From IMG/VR virus record IMGVR_UViG_3300030107_007800, positions 20,578 through 84,577 of that record: a stretch of DNA of 64,000 nt; one strand, written 5' to 3'. This stretch comes from a virus. Below the pieces are notes generated by a model. The model worked only from the letters and a program-made list of their open reading frames with translations. It ran no database searches and was not told the DNA's origin. A program made the translations under genes and the position numbers. This document shows positions 35,101 to 44,300 of the stretch, piece after piece; the stretch's first letter is position 1, and every line of letters starts with the position of its first letter.

Positions 35101-37533
35101 ATTCTTTCTTCAGAAGATGTCAAGCCAAAATCACAAGATTTTGTAATATCAAAAGTTTCTCAAACTATAATGATGCCAGCTTTAATTTCTGCAAGGATGG
35201 ATATGGCTGAATATTTTACTGAAAAATACGGTACAAAGGGGGTCGAGTTAATGATGGGAATAAAAGAAAGCCCTGAAACTGCCACCAACTCCGCGCCGAA
35301 TTATTTTTCCTCGCATCAATTTGATGACGCGGCTGCATTGAGTTTTTCTACTAATTTATATGCGAATCAATATCTGTTTGCAAATTCTCCGGAGTTGTAT
35401 TTGTTTACGGATGGAAGAATGCAAATAATTAACACGTTTGTTAATGACAAGTACGTCCCCTCGCTAAAAGTATCAAATACTGCTATTCCAATCGGAAACA
35501 CAATACAGAATGCTATTGATTCAAGCCAAAAATTAAATGATATTATAGCTGAGTCTGAATTTTCTTTTTCAAAGCAACAGTCTGTGTTTTATGAATTAAT
35601 AAGAAAATATTATACAGATAAGTACCCATCCTCTTCGGGGAATCTTGACGGAACCGCTCTGGCATATTTTTTACATAGAAATTCATATGCAAATTTTGAA
35701 AACTCGACCTCATATGAAAACTTGTATCACAATATGTTTTCAGAAATGTTAGAATCTATTATGAACTTAGTGGCTACTCGCTGGACTGGAACAGACGGAA
35801 CCAAGTCGTTGAAGGAATATTCGAAAGCAATTTCAAATAATATGACTATAAATAAAATTCTACAATACGACCAAGCCAAGCAAATGATAATGGACCAATA
35901 TGATTTGGCTGACTATGATAACCCCAACGATACGGCTATTGGAAAAAAACAATATGCATTATTAGCGGGGGTTTTTCACATATACCATAGAGCTTATATA
36001 ATGGAGTATCTTGCAAGGGCTATGCCTTTTTATGAAGTATTTGGGTTTAGTTCTTTAGAGTCTGGAGGCAATTTTAAATTAGCTGCAAAATATATTAAAG
36101 AATTGATAAAGGTTGATTTGGGCACCGCAGAGGATTCAAGCTACATTCAAAGCCTCGACTTTCTGACCGACTCTCTCGGTTTAGAACCTACAACCGCTTA
36201 TATCCTCTCTCAGGAGACTTTAAGGTATGAAAGGTTTGCACAATTGTGCAAAGAAGTGGTTGAATTCCTAAGAGAAAAGGGTGAAATCACTCAAAGCGAA
36301 TATGCATCAATTGATAAATCAAATACTGACTGGAGTGTTGAATATTATATAGATAAAAATTTTATGAGTGTTTATGAGGTTTTTGCAAGTGATGTGTTCG
36401 GAGAAGATCAGTCAGCCGCATTTGCGGCAAACCTTGATGCCCTGTTCGGGTCCTTCGATTATTCACGCCCAGTACATGACATTGCGGGTGTATCGTGGAG
36501 TGCCGTAGAGGGCGGTTTGGAATATACACAATATACGGGCAAAAGCTACGTAACAAATGGGGACACGATTACAGGTGCTCTTTACAATCAATCCACCAAT
36601 TCAGGAAACCCACTAGACGATGAATCTTTCTCTTTGTTAGCTAACTCATCTATGTTTACTAGGGGTAAATTTTTTATACAAAATTACTTTTACTTAGAAG
36701 AGGGTGGCACCAATTCTAATTCTAATTTTAAAAACAGAAGTCCTCACGAAAAAAGGGTAGTTAGCGAAAAAACTTTTCACAAATTAATTGCATCATTGAT
36801 CTATGGTCAAGACCAAAATCAAGCCTATGGAGACATCCCAGACATAGGCAACGATTTCAGCATATCCTCTGTTTTTTCGAGCGTCAAAGTGGGGTCTAGA
36901 TTATGCTATGGGGTGGCGGTGGACTATAAAGGATCAGAAAATTCTCCGGGGTTTTCAGCCACCAACCGAGTAGGAAAATGCGCCCAAAAAATTTTTGATG
37001 CTTACACAAGCACAACAAGTAATCTCACAAGCACTGAGATGTCATCGGGCAAAACTATTGCCAAATATGACAATTCTTTAATTTGTCCCGATGGAGCTAG
37101 TCCCATTTATGACGCCACAAATGGTGCTTTGAATTTAAGGCTGACTGACCAAGCCCCCGACGTGGAAGACCCGTTTTCCTATTCAATAGTAATTCCATTC
37201 TGTTCCGTAGAAACAGAAATGCCCCCGTCTACATTGATGTCTTATTTGTTGACTGAAGAGGGGCAAACACTCTATGAAGACGGATTTGACTACAAATCAG
37301 AGTGGAACAAATTAAACTCAGACATATTTAAAACTGAGGAGTACAAAGCTTTAAGAGAGTTTTGTTTCCCAGTGGAGGATATGTTGATGTATGCTTCAAT
37401 ATTTGGTGTACAAGTGGTGTCTTACAATAATCCAACTTTACAATCAGCATTGGCTAGCACAAAGATTAATTTAATATCCTCTATAAAGTCTATAGAAAAC
37501 GCCAAAAAATGGGATTATCTAAAGGATAAATAA
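32191..37533 (+). CDS. Large tail/baseplate structural protein (1780 residues)
   Basis: This long protein has no recognised domain. The N terminus is Lys-rich (MASTHKHKLKFTNKYKDK). Residues about 570-680 are Gly-rich with repeated D-x-G-G-F-G and L-G-G-S-L-G stretches. A strongly hydrophobic, helical segment follows at about 680-715 (LLDTLLASLMEIFERVLTQL and after), long enough to cross a membrane. The second half is mixed alpha/beta. Size, context (between spike and wedge genes) and lack of enzyme motifs argue for a virion protein. The hydrophobic helix might serve in oligomerisation or in membrane contact at injection. Confidence 0.62.
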   Translation: MASTHKHKLKFTNKYKDKIPLRLYPSVNSPIVGYTSAELKQENSGGALPLIVPNEVDLVREWVLGTGKEDDYSLIKMPALSDPLDENSIEAKGGIFYVPIATVVAKSAHQSKVLEKLPITLEKLSPMAQVLKPEWTKMESPYYDREYGDYWINARIPHTCVAEGLTDEMKSEATENAIKQIYRHFNIDLDSEDYGMSYFKNGLLATKIVDWYISTRPHSRLQVFVKIPAIYIEFLKTVQKSTSSYDDDYPMTEEVLNWSELEISIPINSFDASIDRAVECLKKYYKQYMTADFVVKKFNFEKEIKALKDTKSKVKFLLNENNINYPSTDSLSNSKKNRSVGGIIKFRFNPDFSINSVEYSSKSLSNSLHTLKTTYPFNSPRTSLLFLRHRELCNPSLSLVGFLKTYIISPVVNIEWNEKNSPSSRVKNKQVSQYGQFDLNISPLDLQASLKNISLNLNSRLNVNPDLDIGSFGFNNSAFNLGDGTNPKFDFKLEAVNFRDSLSIFSGDMFSSPDLLDSLSWRLRNGGLDDLYNYVLKFINFEKLFAAIGNYYASSTALSPSWQNRKLGDLSAPDFGGLGGSLGSADLAPSMGSFGIPPGGEWFASNPLLNAQGLDLQGEDWEAAFGDLTGVDFGGFGDLLYGGGVGMDSSWPNVGGVALSAPDSSFDFNFEIPSFTLRIPTFNLLDTLLASLMEIFERVLTQLILQFILYLLETLLEKNTSSAAQGCDSPSDLLDSPRLSEPNVSADIAVLKNYGGENLNNLMKDSIGVFDDEVYRERLAEIFTICGIPVQGFTSLMPNDAEYDENNDPSLINPLTAVSFMDSISEMISPFELLSLFRGNAAYSLLKEIHEMSESDEQYQTITYTLDTTSKIESFFVCLGENLSEDVIEQVRSDIIETYENPEMCIDVVQELKSQMEEKCPGPKTIARSVYKEVYDSAIKYKRIVNLLRESKGEDDKHVPSLFNDGPVKGILSSEDVKPKSQDFVISKVSQTIMMPALISARMDMAEYFTEKYGTKGVELMMGIKESPETATNSAPNYFSSHQFDDAAALSFSTNLYANQYLFANSPELYLFTDGRMQIINTFVNDKYVPSLKVSNTAIPIGNTIQNAIDSSQKLNDIIAESEFSFSKQQSVFYELIRKYYTDKYPSSSGNLDGTALAYFLHRNSYANFENSTSYENLYHNMFSEMLESIMNLVATRWTGTDGTKSLKEYSKAISNNMTINKILQYDQAKQMIMDQYDLADYDNPNDTAIGKKQYALLAGVFHIYHRAYIMEYLARAMPFYEVFGFSSLESGGNFKLAAKYIKELIKVDLGTAEDSSYIQSLDFLTDSLGLEPTTAYILSQETLRYERFAQLCKEVVEFLREKGEITQSEYASIDKSNTDWSVEYYIDKNFMSVYEVFASDVFGEDQSAAFAANLDALFGSFDYSRPVHDIAGVSWSAVEGGLEYTQYTGKSYVTNGDTITGALYNQSTNSGNPLDDESFSLLANSSMFTRGKFFIQNYFYLEEGGTNSNSNFKNRSPHEKRVVSEKTFHKLIASLIYGQDQNQAYGDIPDIGNDFSISSVFSSVKVGSRLCYGVAVDYKGSENSPGFSATNRVGKCAQKIFDAYTSTTSNLTSTEMSSGKTIAKYDNSLICPDGASPIYDATNGALNLRLTDQAPDVEDPFSYSIVIPFCSVETEMPPSTLMSYLLTEEGQTLYEDGFDYKSEWNKLNSDIFKTEEYKALREFCFPVEDMLMYASIFGVQVVSYNNPTLQSALASTKINLISSIKSIENAKKWDYLKDK

Positions 37534-37545
37534 GGAGTAAAATAA

Positions 37546-37947
37546 ATGTCAAGAGTATCTACGCTCGCACCTAGATTGCCGTTATCATTTTCGCCAAACG
37601 GCGGCTATAATATGCTTGTTACTATCAAGCAGGCAACAAAGCAAAATTTTAAATGCCTTTTATTAACCGCCCCCGGTGAAAGAATGATGGATCCGCAATT
37701 CGGTGTTGGTTTGAAAAAGTATTTATTTGAAAACTACACCCCGCAGCTAAGAACCAAAATATCTTTTGATATACAACAGCAAGTATCAACTTATATGCCG
37801 TTTTTGACACTTAGGAATATAAGAATAGAATCAGGAGAAGATTTCAGTCCCCCTGATTTCAACAGGGTTTATATTTCTGTTGAATATGCAATAAATTCAG
37901 TTTCCGTTGTTGATATTCTTAATATAAATGTAACGAATAATCAATAA
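37546..37947 (+). CDS. 25: Baseplate wedge subunit, T4 gp25-like
   Basis: This 133-residue protein has the gp25/W family core: TAPGERMMDPQFGVGLKKYL followed by L-F-E-N-Y, with the conserved G-E-R and F-G-x-G-L segments. It is a component of the tail baseplate wedge near the sheath start. A strong AAGGAG (37532-37537) precedes the ATG. T4 gp25 is of similar length (132 residues). The gp6-like gene lies 30 bases downstream, as expected for a T4-like baseplate cluster. Confidence 0.92.
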   Translation: MSRVSTLAPRLPLSFSPNGGYNMLVTIKQATKQNFKCLLLTAPGERMMDPQFGVGLKKYLFENYTPQLRTKISFDIQQQVSTYMPFLTLRNIRIESGEDFSPPDFNRVYISVEYAINSVSVVDILNINVTNNQ

Positions 37948-37951
37948 TAAA

Positions 37952-37958
37952 CTATTTA
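37952..37958 (+). promoter_or_regulatory. CTATTTA element upstream of gp6-like gene
   Basis: CTATTTA lies in the 30-base gap before the gp6-like gene, 5' of its ribosome site. It is one of four intergenic copies. Confidence 0.25.
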
Positions 37959-37963
37959 ATTTT

Positions 37964-37969
37964 GAGGAG
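37964..37969 (+). promoter_or_regulatory. Ribosome-binding site deciding the gp6-like TTG start
   Basis: GAGGAG at 37964-37969 stands 8 bases before TTG 37978. No ATG lies at a suitable distance, so this site decides for the unusual TTG start. Confidence 0.72.
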
Positions 37970-37977
37970 ATAAGCAA

Positions 37978-39786
37978 TTGCCGTTCGAAAAAAAAGACAT
38001 AGTACCAGTTAATTACACCAGTAGGGATTTTGAATCGATTAAAAAAGATTTAATAACCCATGTTAAAAGATATTACCCCAATGTCTATCAGGATTTCAAT
38101 GAGGCATCATTTGGCTCAATTATGTTAGATACTGTCTCTTATGTTGGTGATGTATTATCTTTTTATATGGATTACAATGTAAATGAGTCTTTTTTAGAGT
38201 CCGCTATAGAGACGAATAATGTAATAAAGCTGGCTAGACAAATGGGGTACAGATATAAAGGGTATCCGGTCGCTAGCGGCATCTTAACCCTTTATATCGT
38301 TGTTCCTGCCTCATCTAATGGAATACAGCCAGACTTAGATTATGCTCCGATATTGAAGGCTGGAACTATATTTGGAACAAAAGTTGGAAACATTACCTAT
38401 ACTTTAAACGAAGATGTTGACTTTTCTTTACCTAGTAATGAAGTGGTGGTTGCAACAGTAGATTCTGCAACGGGTGTTCCGACCGGATATGCTATTAAAG
38501 CAAAAGGTCAGATAATTTCTGGAGAGGTAAAAAGAAAACAAATGAAAATCGGACCCTACCAGAGATTCAGAAAAGTATTAATACCAGATACGAATATATC
38601 TGAAATAATTTCGGTCAGAGACTTGAATGGTAACGAATATTTTGAAGTGGATTATTTAACACAAGATACAATATATGTACCAGTTGTCAACAAGGACAGC
38701 GACAGCGACAGTGTACCATCAATATTGAAGCCTAAGAAAATTCCTAGAAGATTTGTTTTTGAGCAATTGTCAAATCAGTTTTATCTACAATTTGGATATG
38801 GATCGGAGAAGAACTTAACAAATGAGATCATAAGTGACCCTAGCAAAGTAATTATGCAAGTAAATGGGAAGGATTATATTGTAGATGAAAGCTTTGACCC
38901 AACAAATTTGGTGGAAACAGACAAGATGGGTATAGCACCAGCGAACACAAGTTTGACTGTAGAATATAGGACCAACAGTACGAACAGAACTAACGCCGGA
39001 AGCAGGCAGATAAATAATGTAACGGATCCAAAATTTAGCTTTGCAAATGTTGGCAGCTTATCGCAAAATAAAGTTCGATCTGTCATAACCTCATTAGAGT
39101 TTGAGAATGAGAAACCAATTATCGGCAGTGTTTCTACGCCAACATTGGAAGAAATAAAATACAGAGCCTACGGAGCGTTCTCATCTCAAAATCGCGCAGT
39201 AACTGCAACCGATTACAAATCTTTAATATACAATATGCCTCCTAAATTTGGCGCAGTAAAGAGATGCAATATTGTTCAAGATGATGATTCTTTTAAAAGA
39301 AATTTAAATTTATATGTAATTTCTGAAAACAGTAGCGGGCATTTTGCAAGATCTACAGAAAATTTAAAAAGAAACTTAAAAAATCACTTATCAAGTTATA
39401 AAATGATAAATGATACAATAGACATATTAGATGCAAAAATTGTAAATATTAGCATAAAAATAGACATAATAGCAGAAGAAGAGAAGAATAAATTTGAAGT
39501 TTTGCAAACAGCAATTGATAAAATAAAATTTGAAATTCTTAATCATAAATACGATATTGGAGAACCTGTGAGGGTTAGTGACATATTCAAAACATTGAAG
39601 AATTGTGACGGGGTATTAGATGTCGTGTCAGTTGATATCAACAGAAAGAGGGGTTCGCTATATTCTACTTTCTCTTATGATGTTAAAGGAAATACTTCTC
39701 CTGATGGCAGACTGATACTTGGTAGGGAAGATGTAGTATTTGAGGTAAAATACCCAAATTCGGATATTGTGGGGACAGTTAGATAA
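37978..39786 (+). CDS. 6: Baseplate wedge subunit, T4 gp6-like
   Basis: This 602-residue protein has the gp6-type N terminus NYTSRDFESIKKDLI, then SFGSIMLDTVSYVGDVLSFY and KLARQMGYRYKGYP, which characterise the baseplate J/gp6 wedge family. It builds the inner ring of the baseplate. The middle has the conserved TPTLEEIKYRAYGAFSSQNR, and the end is a mixed alpha/beta domain with C-terminal ILGREDVV. The start is TTG 37978 with a good GAGGAG upstream. The next gene overlaps by one base. Confidence 0.9.
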   Translation: MPFEKKDIVPVNYTSRDFESIKKDLITHVKRYYPNVYQDFNEASFGSIMLDTVSYVGDVLSFYMDYNVNESFLESAIETNNVIKLARQMGYRYKGYPVASGILTLYIVVPASSNGIQPDLDYAPILKAGTIFGTKVGNITYTLNEDVDFSLPSNEVVVATVDSATGVPTGYAIKAKGQIISGEVKRKQMKIGPYQRFRKVLIPDTNISEIISVRDLNGNEYFEVDYLTQDTIYVPVVNKDSDSDSVPSILKPKKIPRRFVFEQLSNQFYLQFGYGSEKNLTNEIISDPSKVIMQVNGKDYIVDESFDPTNLVETDKMGIAPANTSLTVEYRTNSTNRTNAGSRQINNVTDPKFSFANVGSLSQNKVRSVITSLEFENEKPIIGSVSTPTLEEIKYRAYGAFSSQNRAVTATDYKSLIYNMPPKFGAVKRCNIVQDDDSFKRNLNLYVISENSSGHFARSTENLKRNLKNHLSSYKMINDTIDILDAKIVNISIKIDIIAEEEKNKFEVLQTAIDKIKFEILNHKYDIGEPVRVSDIFKTLKNCDGVLDVVSVDINRKRGSLYSTFSYDVKGNTSPDGRLILGREDVVFEVKYPNSDIVGTVR

Positions 39787-41336
39787 TGGGACTATACAGA
39801 TATACGGCTAGCGCGGACAACACAATTGCAGATGCATTTCGTTCTAATTTAATAGGCAGATCGACCGGCTCTAATATGGGTGCAGCAGACGTCCTTGAGG
39901 CATTTTATATTGTTGGGCAAACATCCGCTTCATCTGGCTTATCAACCGAAAAATCAAGAATTTTAATCAATTTTCCTTTTGATTCAATTGAAAGCGACCG
40001 AAGCGCTAGTGTTATACCTGAAAACGGAAAAGTGTCGTGGTTTTTGAGACTATATAATGCACGACACGCATCTACAGTCCCAAAGAAGTTTTATTTGACC
40101 ATTGAGCCAATATCGGGTTCTTGGCAAGAGGGAACCGGTTTGGATATGGAAGAATATTCAGACCAAACATACAATTTGTTAACTGGATCAAATTGGCTAT
40201 CATCATCCAATACCACAAAGTGGAATTCTCCCGGAGGAGATTACGCAGCTGATGACCCGAGATATTTAGCAAGCCAACTCTTTGAAGACGGGACAGAAGA
40301 TCTGAATGTTGATGTCACATATGCGGTAGAGAAGTTTTTACATGGCTCTGGTTCTGGTTTAGCTAGAAATGGTTTTGGCATAAGGCTATCGGGGGGCTAT
40401 GAAGCAGGCTCTCAGACATATTATACAAAAAAATTCTTTGCAAGATCAACTGAATACTTCTTCAAGAGACCAGTACTTGAAGCAAGATGGGATTCCACTG
40501 AAAAAGACAATGCAGGCAATTTTTATATGAGCAGTGCATTAGCGCCAGCAGAGGACAATCTTAATAAATTATATTTATACAATTATATTAGAGGTCAACT
40601 AAAAGATATACCAACTTTGGGTCACGGTGATTTAATACATGTCAGCCTGCATTCTGGATCTGATCAAAATGTAACGCCTTCTGGGGATCCTTTAGCATTG
40701 GCAATTGGTGGAGGAGTTACCGTTGACGGGTTTCAGACAAGCTCGTTAGGTGGCAAAATATCTACAGGAATATATACGGCTAGCGTTGTATTTCCAGCAG
40801 TTAGTTCTTCAATAACAACGGTATTTCCAGTTTGGAATTCTGGCAGTGCAGTTGAATATGGTAGAACAGAATATCATACTGGTTCAGCGATAGATATTCT
40901 TTCATTTAATGCATCAAATTTCAATCCCAATCCGAAATATACATCTCGAATTACAAATTTAAAATCTTCATATTCTAGAAGTGAGAAGGCAAGATTTAGA
41001 TTATTTGTGAGATCAAGAGATTGGAATCCAACAGTTTACACTGTGGCTAGCACAGAAATAGAAAACACCATAATTGAGGATGCTTACTATAGAATAGACA
41101 GAATCGTTGACGGCACAGAGGTCGTATCATACGGAACTGGATCTTTAATCCAACCAGAAGCAATCGAAACAGCATCATCGTTTACTAGATTATCATATGA
41201 TTCGTCCGGCAATTATTTTGATTTGCATATGAAGATGCTAGAGAGCGGATATGCATATACAATAAAGTTTGTTTTCTATTCGAACGGGTCGTATGTTGAA
41301 CAGCCAGAGGTTTTTAAATTTAGGGTAGAAGATTAA
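39786..41336 (+). CDS. Virion protein with DNRLRE-like domain
   Basis: This 516-residue protein has an N-terminal beta-rich region (RYTASADNTIADAF) and SRILINFPFDSIE, which resembles the DNRLRE fold found in some extracellular and tail proteins. A beta-rich middle follows with much Ser, Thr and Gly, as in adhesins. The last part (FDLHMKMLESGYAYTIKFVF) is an Ig-like strand pattern. Gene position between gp6-like and the giant protein supports a peripheral baseplate role. There is a 1-base overlap on both sides. Confidence 0.64.
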   Translation: MGLYRYTASADNTIADAFRSNLIGRSTGSNMGAADVLEAFYIVGQTSASSGLSTEKSRILINFPFDSIESDRSASVIPENGKVSWFLRLYNARHASTVPKKFYLTIEPISGSWQEGTGLDMEEYSDQTYNLLTGSNWLSSSNTTKWNSPGGDYAADDPRYLASQLFEDGTEDLNVDVTYAVEKFLHGSGSGLARNGFGIRLSGGYEAGSQTYYTKKFFARSTEYFFKRPVLEARWDSTEKDNAGNFYMSSALAPAEDNLNKLYLYNYIRGQLKDIPTLGHGDLIHVSLHSGSDQNVTPSGDPLALAIGGGVTVDGFQTSSLGGKISTGIYTASVVFPAVSSSITTVFPVWNSGSAVEYGRTEYHTGSAIDILSFNASNFNPNPKYTSRITNLKSSYSRSEKARFRLFVRSRDWNPTVYTVASTEIENTIIEDAYYRIDRIVDGTEVVSYGTGSLIQPEAIETASSFTRLSYDSSGNYFDLHMKMLESGYAYTIKFVFYSNGSYVEQPEVFKFRVED

Positions 41337-44300
41337 TGAGCAAATATGGTGATAAAAATAGCAAATTAAGTTCCCTTTTTGGAAAACAAAATCCCCAAGG
41401 AACTTCAATGTCCAAATTTGTGGCTTCGGCGAGCTTGGATTCCCTTGGTGATAGAATAGAGTCCGCGCAATATATTCAATACGAAGTAGAAAATAAAAAT
41501 AGAGTAGTTCCAACCGTTAATTTTTCAAGACCTGCTGAGTTTGCAAAATATGGGTCTGCCGAACAATATTATAAAACATCCGTTGAGAGAATATACAAGA
41601 CTTATCCATATGACGGATCTAAAAAAGAAAAACTTCAATGGTCTTTGTCATCTTCTTATTTAGACAATTATATTCTTGAGAATGAATATCCACGAACAAA
41701 CGGGTTTATAAATCTCGCTGGTATCAATGTCTCCTCCAAAAATGCATTTGGCAACAATGCGGGATCTGGGACCGAAACGTATATATTATCCAGCCACCCC
41801 AACTACATTAGCGTGAAGGGGGGTCCAAATCAAGCCTCCCTTCCGATATATGATCAGGAACTCGACAAGGGTGTAGATTTTAAAAAGCCCGAACATAAGG
41901 CTAATTTTTTTGACTCCTCAAATACAAGAGAAAAAAACATCACGATAGATGGCGCATCCGGAAATACAATAGAGTTTTGGATAAAAGATGCCCACAACCC
42001 GATTGTGGGGGGTTACAATAATGTTGTTTTCGACGCTTGGAATGGAGATAATTCAACCTTACACCCCACCGGCACCAACGGTGTTCAGCCCGGAAGCGCA
42101 AGTTACGGACGTATGCTTCTTGAAAGACGAGTCATATACGGGCATCCGGGATCATTTATTGATAATCACCTATTTCACCTTACATATCATTCTGGGACGA
42201 CAGGCGCTGAGAGAGTCCCTCTCTTGCCAGTGGCTACAGTTGGCTACCCAGCTGCTGGGTCTTGGAATCATGTTGCTGTTACTGTTAAAAATAGTGGTAA
42301 TTCATCTGCTGACAAAGGCTTAATTGTAAAGACATTTCTTAATGGCGATCTTATAGATAACTTAATTACCGGTAGTTCTGTTGCCGAAGTCAATACAACA
42401 GGCAGCATTAATGCAAATATTGGCGCATACCGGACTTTTCCGACAGAATATGTTAAAGCGACGTCGTTGTCATTAGGTACACCACAAACTACTTTTGAAG
42501 GCTTCGGTACTATTAGCGCGTCTTTTGACGAATTTAGATTTTGGAAAACAGCAAGAACTGAAAACGAAATAGGCAGAAATTGGTTTACGCAAGTTGGGGC
42601 GGGAACAAACACAGATACTGCTAATACAGATCTTGGATTTTACTTTAAATTTAATGAGGGAATCACCGGAGATCCGAACGCAGATCAGACTATATTGGAT
42701 TATTCAGGCAGGGTATCAAACGGCACGTATCTTAATTATGCCACTTCCTCTGCTGTTTTCAGCCATTTCCCACGCAGAAACACGGGATCAGCTATAGTTT
42801 TGGCAGAAGCCGCCGAAAGAGAATTTAAAGATCCGATTTTATATCCCCACAGCCCAGAAGTCTCTTCTTACAAGACAAGCGCTATGAAAAAAGGACAAGA
42901 ATGGGACTATAGAAACCCTTCTATGCTGTATAGGACGCTTCCATCTTGGATTCAAGAAGAAGATTCTGTAAAAAATCGAAATACAACTTTGGGTCTTGTG
43001 CAGGTGATGGCAAGTTACTTCGACACCTTACATCTTCAGATTGATGAAATGAAAAGGGTCAAAACGAACAGATACATCAGTAGTAGTGTAGATACTCACA
43101 CCAAGCCGTTTCCCTATGCTTCTAAGCTATTAAAAAACGTAGGCTTTGTAGCACCAGAAATATTTGCTGACACTGATGTGGTATCAGCCTTATCACACAG
43201 GGATGATAATAGAGAATATGAAAAGAAACTTTATGACGTTAAAAACTATATTTATCAAAATGTTTATAACAATCTAAGTTTTATTAACAAATCAAAGGGT
43301 ACGCAAAAGGCAATAAGAAACTTAATTAGGTGCTTTGGTGTCGATGATGAAGTGTATAAAATCAATTTTTATGCTGATAACGCAGAATACACCCTAACTA
43401 ATAATTTCGTCGATAAAACAGTAAGAAAAACATATGCGGATTTTAATGACGTTACGCGATTTGGGGCAACTGTTTTTTCCTATAAAAACCCTAGCGAATC
43501 AAATAATTATGGATACATAACGGGGAGTAAAGATACAGGCGCTGGATTTGACAGAACTTTGGCGATGACTGTTGAGGCAGAGGTTGTTTTGCCAAAAAAA
43601 CCGGATCCCGGAGCGCCCAATGCTCATAACAAATATTATGAGCACCTCACATCATCTCTGTTTGGTATGCATTCAGGGAAAATATCAAATACCACTGAAG
43701 AATTGCAATCTGGAGACACAACTTGGGATCCCAATGATTATGCTAATTTTCAAGTTTATGCTGTAGCTGACACATACCAGATTCATGAAAGAGACTCCAA
43801 AAGCGTTCAATTTATTTTAAAAAGTCATAATTCCGTACTGCCGGAACTAACCAGCAGTCTTTATCTGGGACAGTATGAAGATGTTAGGTGGAATTTTGCA
43901 GTTAGGGTTAAGCCAAATGGGTATCCTAATGTTGGCGTTGCAATATCTGGATCAACTGATGCTACACGTATGACATATGATGTGGAATTCGAAGGAATCG
44001 CCGCAATATCCGACTTGGTTGTCAATAGTTTTAAGGCAACGGGGTCAATATCAAACACTGCTGGTTTGAGATTTATGACTCAAGTAAAGAGGCTTTATGC
44101 TGGCGCACACAGAACAAATTTCAGTGGCACTTTGTTAGAGGCTTCAGACGCGCTTGTGACATCTTGCAGATATTGGGCAACCGATATAACTAGTGAAGAA
44201 TTTAAAGGTCACGCCATAGATCCGACATCATATGGAGTAGAAAACCCGTATAGGAATGCATATTTATTTGCAACTAGAGATAACCCCCAGCCTGCAAATT

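Noticed and set aside
42268-42612. 114-residue - strand frame and a 111-residue + strand frame around 41988-42323
   Set aside because: Both are other-frame shadows of the lectin module of the giant protein.
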